Of a stretch of DNA of 40,302 bases, positions 1 to 8,551 are shown piece by piece. This stretch comes from an uncultured Dorea sp. Lineage in GTDB: Bacteria > Bacillota > Clostridia > Lachnospirales > Lachnospiraceae. The first letter of the stretch is position 1. Every line of letters begins with the position of its first letter. A program made the position numbers and the translations under genes. The notes under the pieces were generated by a model. That model was given only the letters and a program-made list of their open reading frames with translations. It was not told the DNA's origin and did no database searches. The stretch is from contig CAJTRE010000013.1 of the NCBI GenBank assembly GCA_910578495.1, positions 6,067 through 46,368 on the forward strand, read 5' to 3'.

Positions 1-452
1 CCAGAATTTCTGCAACGCCGGGAAAGACGCAGACCATTAATTTTTATAATATTAATGAGGAACTGTATCTGGTCGATCTTCCAGGATATGGATATGCGAA
101 AGTATCGGAGCAGGAGAAAATAAAATGGGGACAGCTTATTGAACGTTATCTTCATGGTTCGAAGCAGTTGAAAGCAGTGTTTCTGTTGATTGATATTCGA
201 CATGATCCATCTGCCAATGACAGGATGATGTACCACTGGATTGTGGAGATGGGATTTCACCCGATCATTATTGCGACGAAACTGGATAAGATCAAGCGCA
301 GCCAGGTGCAGAAACAGATTAAGGCAGTAAGGCAAGGTCTTGATTTAGTCCCCGGAACGATTGTCATTCCATTTTCTGCAGAGACGAAACAGGGAAGAGA
401 TGAAATCTGGGAATTGGTGGAGACAGAGTTTCTGGATAGAAGTGATGTGTAA
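1..452 (+). CDS. engB: Ribosome biogenesis GTPase EngB/YsxC, 3' part
   Basis: C-terminal three quarters of a YihA/YsxC-type TRAFAC GTPase; the start and the P-loop lie left of the window. The open frame begins at base 3. Visible motifs in order are the G2 region TPGKTQTINFY, G3 DLPGYGYAKV, G4 TKLDK and G5 SAETKQG, which together identify the family clearly. The family is known to be needed for maturation of the large ribosomal subunit in the cytoplasm. The first ATG at 168 is internal, since conserved motifs precede it, so it should not be taken as the start. The next gene starts 14 bases after the stop, so the two are probably cotranscribed. Nothing in the visible part is damaged. Confidence 0.95.
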   Translation, partial: RISATPGKTQTINFYNINEELYLVDLPGYGYAKVSEQEKIKWGQLIERYLHGSKQLKAVFLLIDIRHDPSANDRMMYHWIVEMGFHPIIIATKLDKIKRSQVQKQIKAVRQGLDLVPGTIVIPFSAETKQGRDEIWELVETEFLDRSDV

Positions 453-466
453 AACGGAGTGAGATT

Positions 467-1672
467 ATGGAAGAATGTAAGGATAGATCTGAAGAAAAAC
501 AAATATATGGTGGAGAGGCGAAAGCGGCGCATAATCAAATGTTGAAGTTAGATAAGCGCCCATCGTGGAAAGTGGCGGTCAGTCTTGCACTGAGCCTTCT
601 TGGAACGATTTTGTTTCTTTATTTCGGATATAAATTGCTTGTTTTTTTCATGCCGTTTGTGATCGGATGGGTTATCTCATATATTGCAAGTCCGGTAGTG
701 GAATGGCTGGAAAAACGTCTGAAGATTGTCAAGAAACTGGGTTCAGCGATAATTATTGTAGCGGTTCTTGCGGGTTTGGTTCTTTTGATCTATTTTATCG
801 GAAGTAGAATTTGGAGAGAATGTGTGTCGCTGCTCCAGAATTTGCCGAATATGTATGAGGATCTGGAGTCAGGGTTTGGGCAGATTGGCAGCAGTCTGAC
901 GGGAGTGTTTGACAGGCTTCCTCAGGCGTTACAAAATAGCTGGGATCAGATACTCAGTAATCTGGATCAGACAGTCGGAGATGTGATGGGAAGAATCAGC
1001 GAGCCTACGGTGACTGCCGCCGGTAATTTCGCAAAGAGGATTCCATCCATTTTGATCGGAATTATTGTTACGATTATTGCGGCGTATTTCTTTATCGCGG
1101 ACAGGCAGTCTGTGATTGAGTGGTCGAAAAAGGTTTCGCCTGATCCTCTTGTAAAGCGTATGAGTATGGTAATTGATAATTTCAAATATGCGGTAGGAGG
1201 ATATTTTAAGGCTCAGTTTAAGATTATGGGTGTTGTCTTTCTGATATTGCTGGTAGGATTCAGTATTTCAGGAGTACATTTTTCCATTTTGCTGGCTCTT
1301 GGCATAGCCTTTCTGGATTTCCTGCCGTTCTTTGGTACGGGAACGGCGCTGATACCATGGGCTGTGTATAAATTTCTTGTGGGAGACTACAGAATGGTTG
1401 CAGCGCTTGCAGTTATCTATGTAGTGTCACAGTTAGTACGGCAGTTGATACAACCAAAGCTTGTAGGAGACAGCATGGGACTCAATCCGTTATTTACATT
1501 AGTTCTCATTTATGTGGGATACAAAATAGGAAGCGTGCTTGGTATGATTTTTGCAGTTCCGGTGGGATTGATTGCTTTAAATCTGTACCAGGCAGGCGCA
1601 TTTGATTATATTATGGATGATGTAAAGATTCTGTCCATGCGCATTATGAAATTGCGGGAACCAGAAAACTAG
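467..1672 (+). CDS. AI-2E family transporter (YtvI/PerM-like permease)
   Basis: A 401-residue polytopic membrane protein. After about 35 polar residues come hydrophobic segments near residues 40-75 and 88-110, a long soluble stretch (about 115-190), then several more helices from about 195 to 385, with the family-typical region around DFLPFFGTGTALIPWA and the late LIQPKLVGDSMGLNPL segment. This is the usual organisation of the AI-2E/PerM family. Members have been linked to autoinducer-2 export or to sodium/proton antiport, but the substrate cannot be read from the sequence. The start at 467 has a GGAGTGAG ribosome site. Length is normal for the family. Confidence 0.9.
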   Translation: MEECKDRSEEKQIYGGEAKAAHNQMLKLDKRPSWKVAVSLALSLLGTILFLYFGYKLLVFFMPFVIGWVISYIASPVVEWLEKRLKIVKKLGSAIIIVAVLAGLVLLIYFIGSRIWRECVSLLQNLPNMYEDLESGFGQIGSSLTGVFDRLPQALQNSWDQILSNLDQTVGDVMGRISEPTVTAAGNFAKRIPSILIGIIVTIIAAYFFIADRQSVIEWSKKVSPDPLVKRMSMVIDNFKYAVGGYFKAQFKIMGVVFLILLVGFSISGVHFSILLALGIAFLDFLPFFGTGTALIPWAVYKFLVGDYRMVAALAVIYVVSQLVRQLIQPKLVGDSMGLNPLFTLVLIYVGYKIGSVLGMIFAVPVGLIALNLYQAGAFDYIMDDVKILSMRIMKLREPEN

Positions 1673-1743
1673 TAAGAAAATAACAGTGGACAGATTCCAT
1701 TCATATATTACTCTCAGAAGATTATGGTCTTAGAGGTGGATGT

Positions 1744-2544
1744 ATGAATGGAATTTTTTTGGCTTTTTTAGGAACGTTTTTGACGTTTTTTGTGACGGTA
1801 ATAGGTTCTGCCGCAATTTTTTTCGTTCGGAGGGAGATCAGTGACAACCTTCAATGTGGATTTCTCGGGTTTGCCGGGGGAGTGATGGTGGCGGCTTCCG
1901 TCTGGTCGCTGCTTCTCCCGGGAATTGAATTTGCGGAAGCTAACGGGCAGACGGGCTGGCTTGTGATGACGGTAGGATTTTTATTCGGTGTTCTTGTACT
2001 TTTGGCGGCAGATGGATGTCTGAATCGATATTTTGAAAGGAAGAATGGAAATCAGGAACAGGGAATTTCCAATGGTATGGGGAAAAGTACGGCTATGCTG
2101 ATTCTTGCGATTACAGCGCATAATATTCCGGAGGGAATGTCGGTAGGTCTGGCATTTTCACTTGCAGCGCAGTCGCCGGAGAATACCACTTTGTTATCCG
2201 GAGCAATCGCTCTTGCAGTTGGTATTGCTATTCAGAACTTTCCGGAAGGAACGGCAGTGGCTCTGCCCCTTGTGAAAGAAGGAATGAGCCGGAGGAAAGC
2301 ATTTATGATTGCCGGGATGACGGCGGTGGTAGAGCCGGTGTTTGGAATGCTGGCGGCAATATTTGCTACGGTGGTGAGAACGTCTATGGCGGTACTTTTG
2401 GCATTTGCGGCAGGAACGATGATTTATGTGGTGGTTGAAGAACTGATACCACAGGCACATATGGGGGAAGACGGGAAGACAGGAACATTGGGGTTTGTGG
2501 TTGGATTTTTGGTGATGATGATACTGGATGTGGGGCTTGGATAG
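1744..2544 (+). CDS. ZIP family divalent metal transporter
   Basis: A 266-residue membrane protein of the ZIP/ZupT type, expected to import zinc or other divalent metals. The metal-binding signatures of the family are present: HNIPEGMSVG in helix IV (about residue 122) and NFPEGTAVALPL in helix V (about residue 161). A basic, polar loop (around residues 96-113) separates the first three helices from the last five, as in other members. The start at 1744 follows a GAGGTGG site. It stands alone: 71 bases separate it from the permease and 157 from the next gene. Metal specificity is not determinable here. Confidence 0.93.
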   Translation: MNGIFLAFLGTFLTFFVTVIGSAAIFFVRREISDNLQCGFLGFAGGVMVAASVWSLLLPGIEFAEANGQTGWLVMTVGFLFGVLVLLAADGCLNRYFERKNGNQEQGISNGMGKSTAMLILAITAHNIPEGMSVGLAFSLAAQSPENTTLLSGAIALAVGIAIQNFPEGTAVALPLVKEGMSRRKAFMIAGMTAVVEPVFGMLAAIFATVVRTSMAVLLAFAAGTMIYVVVEELIPQAHMGEDGKTGTLGFVVGFLVMMILDVGLG

Positions 2545-2624
2545 TATAATATTTTTCCTGTTTTTGGTGACGAATGTTCTAAAATGTGGTAGAATAGAAG
2601 AAATATGACTCAAAAGAAAACGGA

Positions 2625-2677
2625 AAAATGCCTTCCATTTATTAGGTAGCAGAGCAGAGATTCCATGGGGGCATTTT
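2625..2677 (+). other. Leader hairpin upstream of the c-di-GMP gene
   Basis: AAAATGCC at 2625-2632 pairs with GGCATTTT at 2670-2677, and a further CCAT/ATGG pairing is possible inside, giving a stem-loop in the leader of the gene at 2702. It is not followed by a T run, so it does not look like an intrinsic terminator. I compared it by eye with the GEMM (c-di-GMP-I) pattern and saw no match. Confidence 0.5.
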
Positions 2678-2681
2678 ACGT

Positions 2682-2691
2682 GGGGGGGGGG
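2682..2691 (+). repeat. G10 homopolymer in the ribosome-binding region
   Basis: Ten consecutive G residues end ten bases before the ATG at 2702 and occupy the place where a Shine-Dalgarno site would be. No other purine-rich ribosome site precedes this start. G runs of this length are prone to slipped-strand length change, so spacing or strength of translation initiation could vary between cells. Variation is inference; the run itself is plain. Confidence 0.75.
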
Positions 2692-2701
2692 AAAAGTACG
2701 T

Positions 2702-4930
2702 ATGAGACAGCTTTATGATGTGACTAAAATGCGGAGGCATACAGAGGATATGGATAAAGACTTGCTTTGTGATGTGTGGAACCGCACGACTGGAAAAAAG
2801 GTTCTGGAAAAGAAATTAGAAGAACTGGAGGAAGATCAGTCCTGTGTTCTAGCTCTTCTGGATATAGATAATTTAAAAAAGATTAATGAGTATTTTGGGT
2901 ATTCAGAAGGAGATTTGATTCTCAAAACGATTTGTAAGTATTTAAACAGGCAGTTAGAGATGCCGGATTTTATGTTTCGTCTAAGCAGCGATGAGTTTGT
3001 TATGATATTTTTTAATAAAAGTTCTAAAACGATCTCTAAAATGATTGGAGAGTGGCGTAAGGATGTGGAACAATACTTTGTTCGCTATGAAAATCGTTAT
3101 TGTGTATCATTTTCCTATGGATTAGGTTATACCAGAGGTTCCAAAGGCTGTACAATGAAAGAACTTCTCACCCGGGCGGATGAGAAGATGTACGAAGAGA
3201 AGCTAAGGCACCGCAGAAATGAGTATCTTGCTTGTAATGAGGAACTTATTTTTCCGGATAATAAAGAAAAGATGAAAATGGATTATCCGGCAGAATATCT
3301 TTACGATGCTATTATACGCAGTACGGATGATTACGTATATATTTGTAACATGAAAACAGGTACGTTCCAATATACATCTGCACAGGTGGAGGATTTTGGA
3401 CTTCCTGCAGAAGTAATGCGAAATCCGTTGGAATACTGGAGAAAGATTGTGCATCCGGATGATTGGGAGCGTTTTTATAAATCTAATGTGGAAATCGGCG
3501 AGAATAAACGTGACGCTCATTATGTAGAGTTTCGTGCTAAAATGAAAGATGGAGAATATAAATGGATACGCTGTAGAGGGTATCTGATTCGTGATGAATA
3601 TGGAGATCCAGCTCTTTTTGCCGGAATCATGCACTGTATGGGAGAACAAAATGAGGTTGATCCGTTGACGCAGCTTTTTAATGAGCATATGTTTTGTAAA
3701 AAAATCCGCCGCAGTATCGAGAATAAAGAGACAGAGAAACTAGCGGTGGTAATATTGGATATGGATAATTTTCACCAATTTAATGAGATGTACACAAGAA
3801 AGGTTGGAGATCGTATTCTATGTATCCTTGCCCGTAATATTCAGGCTCAGCTTCCCGATAATGGAAGTCTTTTTCGGTTAGATAATGACCGGATGGGGCT
3901 TGTGCTCAAAAACGTCACGAGTACAGATGTAGAAGAGTTGTATGGAAAAATTCAGAAAAAACTCGGCATGATTAGAGGGTGGAAGGAATATGGACTGGAA
4001 GTTCATCTTTCGGCAGGATGTGCTTTCTTCCCACAGGATGGTAAAACGGTAGAAGAACTTTATCAATATGCGGATTATGCTCTTCAGTATGCCAAAAAGT
4101 ATGGTAAGAATCGTCTGGTAGCCTTTACGGAGGAAATCCTAAGGAAAAAGAACTATAGGCTGGAGCTTATCAAGAAGTTGAGAGATTCCATGAGTCATGA
4201 ATTTCGTGGGTTTTCAGTGAACTATCAGCCGCAGGTGGATGGTACAACGAAGAAGATTATCGGTGCGGAGGCTCTGGCGCGTTTCAGGGATGAGGAAGGC
4301 TCATTTATCTCTTCTGTAGAATTTATTCCTGTGATGGAAACAGAAGGAATGATTTATGACATGGGGCTCTGGGTTACTAGAAAGGCTGTTCGGGCGGCGA
4401 AGGAATGGATTAAAATGAATCCAGAGTTTGCAATCAGCGTCAATGCCTCAGCGCTTCAGCTTATGGATGATGGTTATATTGGAGACGTGCAGAAAATACT
4501 AGAGGAAGAAGAATTTCCGGCACGAAATCTGGTTGTGGAGCTTACAGAGAGCAGCGCGGTACAAAATCTGGATATTTTTCATGATAAATATATGCTTTTG
4601 CAGGAAATGGGTATTCGAGTTGCCATGGATGATTTTGGAACAGGATATTCTTCGTTGGAATTTTTGAAAAATGCGCCGATTGATCTGGTAAAGATTGACA
4701 GGAGCTTTGTTCGGGATATTTTGAACAGCAAGTTTGATTCAGCATTTATTTCTTTTGTTGTAGAAATATGCCATGACGTACATCTTAAAGTATGCCAGGA
4801 AGGAGTCGAGACAGAAGAAGAGTATAAGCTTCTGAAAAAAATGGGACTGGATTGTATTCAGGGATATTATTTTGGAAAGCCGATGGAAGAAACAGATTTT
4901 ACAAAGTTTTATATAAGTAGAACAGATTAA
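2702..4930 (+). CDS. GGDEF-PAS-GGDEF-EAL cyclic-di-GMP protein
   Basis: A 742-residue soluble signalling protein with four domains: a GGDEF-like domain (about 20-175), a PAS fold of the PAS_3 type (about 195-320, with HPDDWERF), a second GGDEF-like domain (about 325-475), and an EAL domain (about 490-740). The first GGDEF signature reads SSDEF (residues 95-99) and the second reads LDNDRM, so the second is degenerate and the first is doubtful as a cyclase. The EAL domain keeps EALARF, ELTES, DDFGTGYSS, KIDRSF, EGVET and QGYYFGKP, so it should be an active phosphodiesterase. The likely net role is PAS-gated breakdown of c-di-GMP. No membrane segment is seen. The G10 run upstream may affect expression. 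It is convergent with the chemoreceptor. Confidence 0.93.
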   Translation: MRQLYDVTKMRRHTEDMDKDLLCDVWNRTTGKKVLEKKLEELEEDQSCVLALLDIDNLKKINEYFGYSEGDLILKTICKYLNRQLEMPDFMFRLSSDEFVMIFFNKSSKTISKMIGEWRKDVEQYFVRYENRYCVSFSYGLGYTRGSKGCTMKELLTRADEKMYEEKLRHRRNEYLACNEELIFPDNKEKMKMDYPAEYLYDAIIRSTDDYVYICNMKTGTFQYTSAQVEDFGLPAEVMRNPLEYWRKIVHPDDWERFYKSNVEIGENKRDAHYVEFRAKMKDGEYKWIRCRGYLIRDEYGDPALFAGIMHCMGEQNEVDPLTQLFNEHMFCKKIRRSIENKETEKLAVVILDMDNFHQFNEMYTRKVGDRILCILARNIQAQLPDNGSLFRLDNDRMGLVLKNVTSTDVEELYGKIQKKLGMIRGWKEYGLEVHLSAGCAFFPQDGKTVEELYQYADYALQYAKKYGKNRLVAFTEEILRKKNYRLELIKKLRDSMSHEFRGFSVNYQPQVDGTTKKIIGAEALARFRDEEGSFISSVEFIPVMETEGMIYDMGLWVTRKAVRAAKEWIKMNPEFAISVNASALQLMDDGYIGDVQKILEEEEFPARNLVVELTESSAVQNLDIFHDKYMLLQEMGIRVAMDDFGTGYSSLEFLKNAPIDLVKIDRSFVRDILNSKFDSAFISFVVEICHDVHLKVCQEGVETEEEYKLLKKMGLDCIQGYYFGKPMEETDFTKFYISRTD

Positions 4931-4970
4931 TTTTGTGTGTGTCATTTTGGCGTGTTCTGTTGATACAGAA

Positions 4971-5003
4971 AAAGGTGCTGGGAATAATTCCAGCACCTTT
5001 TTT
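4971..5003. terminator. Bidirectional intrinsic terminator
   Basis: AAAGGTGCTGG pairs with CCAGCACCTTT around a short loop, flanked by A on the left and a T run on the right. It sits between two convergent genes (ends at 4930 and 5022) and can serve both strands. Confidence 0.9.
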
Positions 5004-5021
5004 ACAATATCCTATTAGGGT

Positions 5022-7043
5022 TTATTTGATTCGGAACTGTCCGATGAGGCGGTTCAATACTCTTGCCTGATTAGACAATTCATTAGAAATCTCTGCACTT
5101 TGTTCAGCGGCGGCCGAGTTTGCCTTTATTATTTTGGAAACCTCTTTAATTCTGTTGTCAACAGAGGCGATCATCTCTGACTGCTGTACGCTGGCAAGAG
5201 AAATTTCATCCATCAGCACTTTAATAGATTGAATACATTCGTTAATGATCTGCATTGCTGATATGGCAAGGTTTGTGGATTCTGTACCTGTTTTTACGTC
5301 ATCCAGCGAACGCCCGATCAGCGAGCCTGTATTTTTTGCAGCTTCCGCAGATTTTGCAGCAAGGTTCCTTACCTCGTCGGAAACAACTGAGAATCCTTTA
5401 CCTGCATCACCTGCCCTTGCCGCTTCAACTGCGGCATTTAGTGCAAGAATATTGGTTTGGAAAGCAATATCTTCAATCGTTTTTATGATACCGCCTATCT
5501 GTGCTGAGGACTGGTCAATATTTCGCGTAGCAGTAATCAGCTGCTCCATTTTTGTATCAGCTTCGGCTGCATAACCTGTTGCCCTGTCTACAAGATCCCG
5601 GGCATTGCCACAGCGAGCAGTGCTGCTTTGGATTTGTTCGGCAATATCTGTTACATTGGACACAAGACCATTGATAGATACCTCCTGCTGCATTGTGCCC
5701 TGGGACAACACTTGTGCGCCTGCGGACACCTGATTTGCTCCGCTGTCCACCTGACTCGCAATTTGAGTAATGTCCCGCATCACATCAGTAAGATGGGTAC
5801 GGATGCTTTTCAGGCTTTCGGCAAGAACCTTGAAATCACCGATATAGTATGTCTCATTTTTTTCGACATCTACGGCTATATTTCCGGCTGCCATCTCTCC
5901 CAATATCCGTCCGATATCATCAATTGTCTTCTTTAGGCAGTCACAGACATGATGAATCGTCTGTGCAATCATACCAATCTCGTCTGTTCTTCCATAAAAA
6001 GCTTCTAGTTCTTGGTCGGCAGACAGTTCCAGGTTACCCAAACGACGGATGGCACTTTCCATGACCATCAATTCCTTGCTTTCCCGGTGCAGGATCAGAA
6101 GAGTGATAAGAACAATAACAAAAGCTACAATCGCACACAAAATACCTACCGTAATGCGGACAGTTATTACTTCTCCGTAAACTTCTGAGGTATTGTCGCG
6201 AACCATGAATACCCAGTTCCTGTCTTTCAGATATTTATAAACAACTAATTGCTCCACGCCGTTTTCATCCCGATAGGAATAGGTTCCTGCCTGAGTGTCC
6301 CCATCTGCTTTAATCCGCTTGATAATTTCCTGATAACCGCTGTCAGAAGTCTCTGTGTTCAGCAATTCTTCATCCTCATGGTAGAGATACTTACCTGTGT
6401 CTACATTTAAAAACACATATTCACTGTGAGGAAGTCCTTCAATGTCTAAATTCAACAATGCATCCATCAGACGGCTGGCATAGACGCCGGCGCCTACATA
6501 GCCAATGCATTGCTGACCGTCAAAGATTGGATAGTACATGGAAATGATCATGCTTCCGGTTCCCGGAGACTCCATGATTCCTAAATTGGTAAGCTGTGGC
6601 TGTGCCAGAATAGTCTTTTTGAATTCGGTTAAAGAGTCTCCCTTACGTGTAGTTATTCCGATAGCTTCCTGCGAAGTATGAGTCAGAACATATGTATTAG
6701 GCGTACTGATATACAACCCTTCGAAGATTCCTTTTACTTCGGCAAATTCTTCTGTATACTTTTGTCCTTTTTGCAAAAGTACAGGGTCTTCCGGATTAGC
6801 AAGAAGATCTTGAACTTCACTGCCAAGGGCAAAGGCTGCCATATATTCTTCTGCGGAGGCTACATAATCATTGATGATTGCTGCTCTGGATTCAACAGCG
6901 TCAATCATTTGATTGGTAATATTGCTTTCTACCATAGAGGCTACACGGCTAGATACAATGAACCAAAGCAACAGCATGCCGACAAAGGTGATTGCTGTGG
7001 TAATGATACTAATACGCGTAGCAAGCTTACGATTTATAAACAA
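5022..7043 (-). CDS. Methyl-accepting chemotaxis protein with Cache sensor
   Basis: A 673-residue transmembrane chemoreceptor. One membrane helix (about 11-32) is followed by a large extracytoplasmic double-Cache-like domain, a second helix (about 280-305), HAMP, and the signalling hairpin with AFQTNILALNAAVEAARAGD and GKGFSVVSDEVR near the tip. Such receptors relay small-molecule binding to CheA/CheW. The start is unusual: the only in-frame initiator is a TTG at 7043, about 12 bases after the AAGGGGGA site, while an ATG at 7050 with better spacing is out of frame and ends after seven codons. Removing one T from the TTT at 7042-7044 would join that ATG to this frame (MKLFINRK...). This is either a genuine weak start or a one-base change. 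Confidence 0.93.
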   Translation of the reverse strand: MFINRKLATRISIITTAITFVGMLLLWFIVSSRVASMVESNITNQMIDAVESRAAIINDYVASAEEYMAAFALGSEVQDLLANPEDPVLLQKGQKYTEEFAEVKGIFEGLYISTPNTYVLTHTSQEAIGITTRKGDSLTEFKKTILAQPQLTNLGIMESPGTGSMIISMYYPIFDGQQCIGYVGAGVYASRLMDALLNLDIEGLPHSEYVFLNVDTGKYLYHEDEELLNTETSDSGYQEIIKRIKADGDTQAGTYSYRDENGVEQLVVYKYLKDRNWVFMVRDNTSEVYGEVITVRITVGILCAIVAFVIVLITLLILHRESKELMVMESAIRRLGNLELSADQELEAFYGRTDEIGMIAQTIHHVCDCLKKTIDDIGRILGEMAAGNIAVDVEKNETYYIGDFKVLAESLKSIRTHLTDVMRDITQIASQVDSGANQVSAGAQVLSQGTMQQEVSINGLVSNVTDIAEQIQSSTARCGNARDLVDRATGYAAEADTKMEQLITATRNIDQSSAQIGGIIKTIEDIAFQTNILALNAAVEAARAGDAGKGFSVVSDEVRNLAAKSAEAAKNTGSLIGRSLDDVKTGTESTNLAISAMQIINECIQSIKVLMDEISLASVQQSEMIASVDNRIKEVSKIIKANSAAAEQSAEISNELSNQARVLNRLIGQFRIK

Positions 7044-7146
7044 ACTTCATAAGATTCCCCCTTGTAATAAAGATATAATTTTTGAATCGGATAGCTCTCA
7101 AAACTTTTGTGTTCATGGAGTGTATCCCTGATATTTATGCAAAATT

Positions 7147-7175
7147 ATTTTAGCACTATTAGAGCTGTTTTTCAA
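7147..7175 (-). promoter_or_regulatory. Promoter for the chemoreceptor gene
   Basis: On the minus strand TTGAAA (7170-7175) and TAAAAT (7147-7152) are separated by 17 bases, a good housekeeping-sigma pattern about 100 bases ahead of the start codon. I did not find a flagellar-sigma pattern. Confidence 0.6.
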
Positions 7176-7309
7176 GTTTGAAGTCGAAAAATATAATGCA
7201 AAAATATAATACAAATAAACGTTCAGACTTTCGTTGTTGCTGTTTATCTTTCTTGTTGGATGTATCTCACAATTCTATTTGTTTAGCTCAAATAAAGGAG
7301 GAATGAAAT

Positions 7310-7423
7310 GTGGATCTAACAAAACTGGATTTGAGAGCGTATGTAGATTATCGTGTGGAAAAGTCAGCATTCAGGCTGTTTGAAGAGAACAGAGGCAGTA
7401 AAATTTTGATTGAGGATTGCTAA
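7310..7423 (+). CDS. Small hypothetical protein, 37 residues
   Basis: A GTG at 7310 follows a strong AAAGGAGG site with eight bases of spacing and opens a 37-codon frame beginning VDLTKLDLRAYV and ending EDC. Two nearby ATGs (7303, 7308) are worse placed, and the second stops after three codons. The peptide is mixed charged, with no membrane segment or recognised motif. Nothing identifies its function. It marks the left edge of the accessory region. The ribosome site is the main reason to believe it is translated. Confidence 0.4.
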   Translation: MDLTKLDLRAYVDYRVEKSAFRLFEENRGSKILIEDC

Positions 7424-7766
7424 GACAAAATGAAAGTATTACTTGAATTATGTGGTGAATCAGTTAAAATACTAAATTATGGAGAAGAAAAAAGATGCAG
7501 GAAAGTAATGCCCTGTATCTACTCATTGAATTACTTATGTTCAACAAAGTATACCCCAAGGGCATCCCATAATTCATACCCTTGTGGGGGTGGCGGACTT
7601 CGTCCGGAAAAGTATAAATATACGGGATTTATGAATACAGTATCAAATAGCCCGTCTATTACTTTCTAATATTAACAATTCGTGTATGGCTAATTCCTAA
7701 AAATGCAAACAAGCCCCTTGATGGACGATATAAGTTGAATAGAAAAAAGAACGGAGTTGAATCATT
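7424..7766 (+). other. No confident gene; two hairpins
   Basis: A 79-codon open frame (7430-7669) is present but lacks a ribosome site and has no recognisable domain, so I do not call it a gene. Two inverted repeats occur inside it: CCCCAAGGG (7554-7562) with CCCTT-GT-GGGG (7579-7589), and CGGAC/GTCCG (7594-7606). They could be the remains of a structured leader for the regulator gene that follows. Confidence 0.35.
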
Positions 7767-8217
7767 GTGAAAAAGATATTAGTAATGGAAGATGATGAAA
7801 TCCTTAATGCGGGTTTGTGCTATAACATTCAAAAAAAGGAGATGCTGCCTGTATCTGTTTATAGCATTAAGGATGCAAAAGAAAAACTGAAAAAAGAAAC
7901 TTTTGATTTAATATTGCTTGATGTAAATTTACCCGACGGAAACGGATTTGACTTTGCAAAAGAAGCAATGCCCAAATATAACACGCCTTTTATTTTTCTA
8001 ACAGCTCATAATTTGGAAGAAGAAATTATTAAAGGCTTACAGTTAGGGGCAGATGATTACATTGTAAAGCCTTTTAGTATTAAGGTTGTTATGGAAAAAT
8101 ACAAGTGGTATTAAGGCGGTGTTATAGTGGGCGGGGATGGAAAACTATTCCTGCGGAAATCTGCTTATTGATATGAAAAATAGTAGAATAATCTGCTCAC
8201 CGCACCGTAAAAAATGA
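7767..8217 (+). pseudogene. Decayed OmpR-type response regulator
   Basis: The frame from the GTG at 7767 encodes 115 residues of a receiver domain: acidic pair EDDE near the start, phospho-acceptor in LLDVNLPDG, LTAHN and the conserved lysine in DDYIVKPFS. It then ends abruptly at MEKYKWY. In another frame, from 8137 to the stop at 8215-8217, the DNA reads ENYSCGNLLIDMKNSR, which resembles the start of the winged-helix effector domain of VanR-like regulators. The DNA-binding domain proper is gone. So this is a regulator broken by a frame change and a 3' deletion. The isolated receiver might still be made. No partner kinase lies beside it. Regulators of this kind are common cargo of integrative elements. 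Confidence 0.8.
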
Positions 8218-8360
8218 ATACCAGAAACGCCGCAAATCTGCATAAACACTATGTTTTTGCGGATTTGCCCGTTCCTGTGGCAGCGGTAAAAAAATCTGTT
8301 TTGCCGCCCTAACTCGACGGGCAGATATAAGCCGCCATAAAAAGCAGTAAAGAGATATGC

Positions 8361-8455
8361 TGAATATTATCTCTCTTGAGAGCCACCGGTTTCTTCCTTG
8401 CGAGCCACCCTGTAGAGGTAATTTCCACCTTCAGAGCCACCACTATATCTTGTGG
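8361..8455 (+). repeat. Left end of the IS21-type element
   Basis: It holds the terminal inverted repeat and three GAGCCACC repeats, ending with ACTATATCTTGTGG (8442-8455). That 14-base tract recurs in the same orientation at the right end. Confidence 0.85.
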
Positions 8456-8551
8456 TCTGCCTCATAGCATTGCTTTTATATATTGGATCTCTTTATAGTA
8501 TTACTTATGGCATTTCATGTCACAAAATACAAAAAAAGGAGGTCTTTTTTT

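Noticed and set aside
2194..2613. Histidine-rich metal-binding protein on the minus strand
   Set aside because: It is antisense to the ZIP transporter; the apparent histidines come from repeated GTG and ATG codons read backwards. No ribosome site.
7044..7309. Cyclic-di-GMP riboswitch before the chemoreceptor
   Set aside because: I looked for the conserved GEMM stems and tetraloop receptor on the minus strand and saw none; only a plain promoter pattern is visible.
7430..7669. 79-codon open frame as a gene
   Set aside because: No ribosome site, composition unlike a folded protein, and it spans two hairpins; left as unassigned.
7678..7686. ATTCGTGTA, matching the uvrB-leader A arm, as the other end of the integrated element
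   Set aside because: Nine bases in 40 kb can occur by chance and no other arm of the leader block is nearby.
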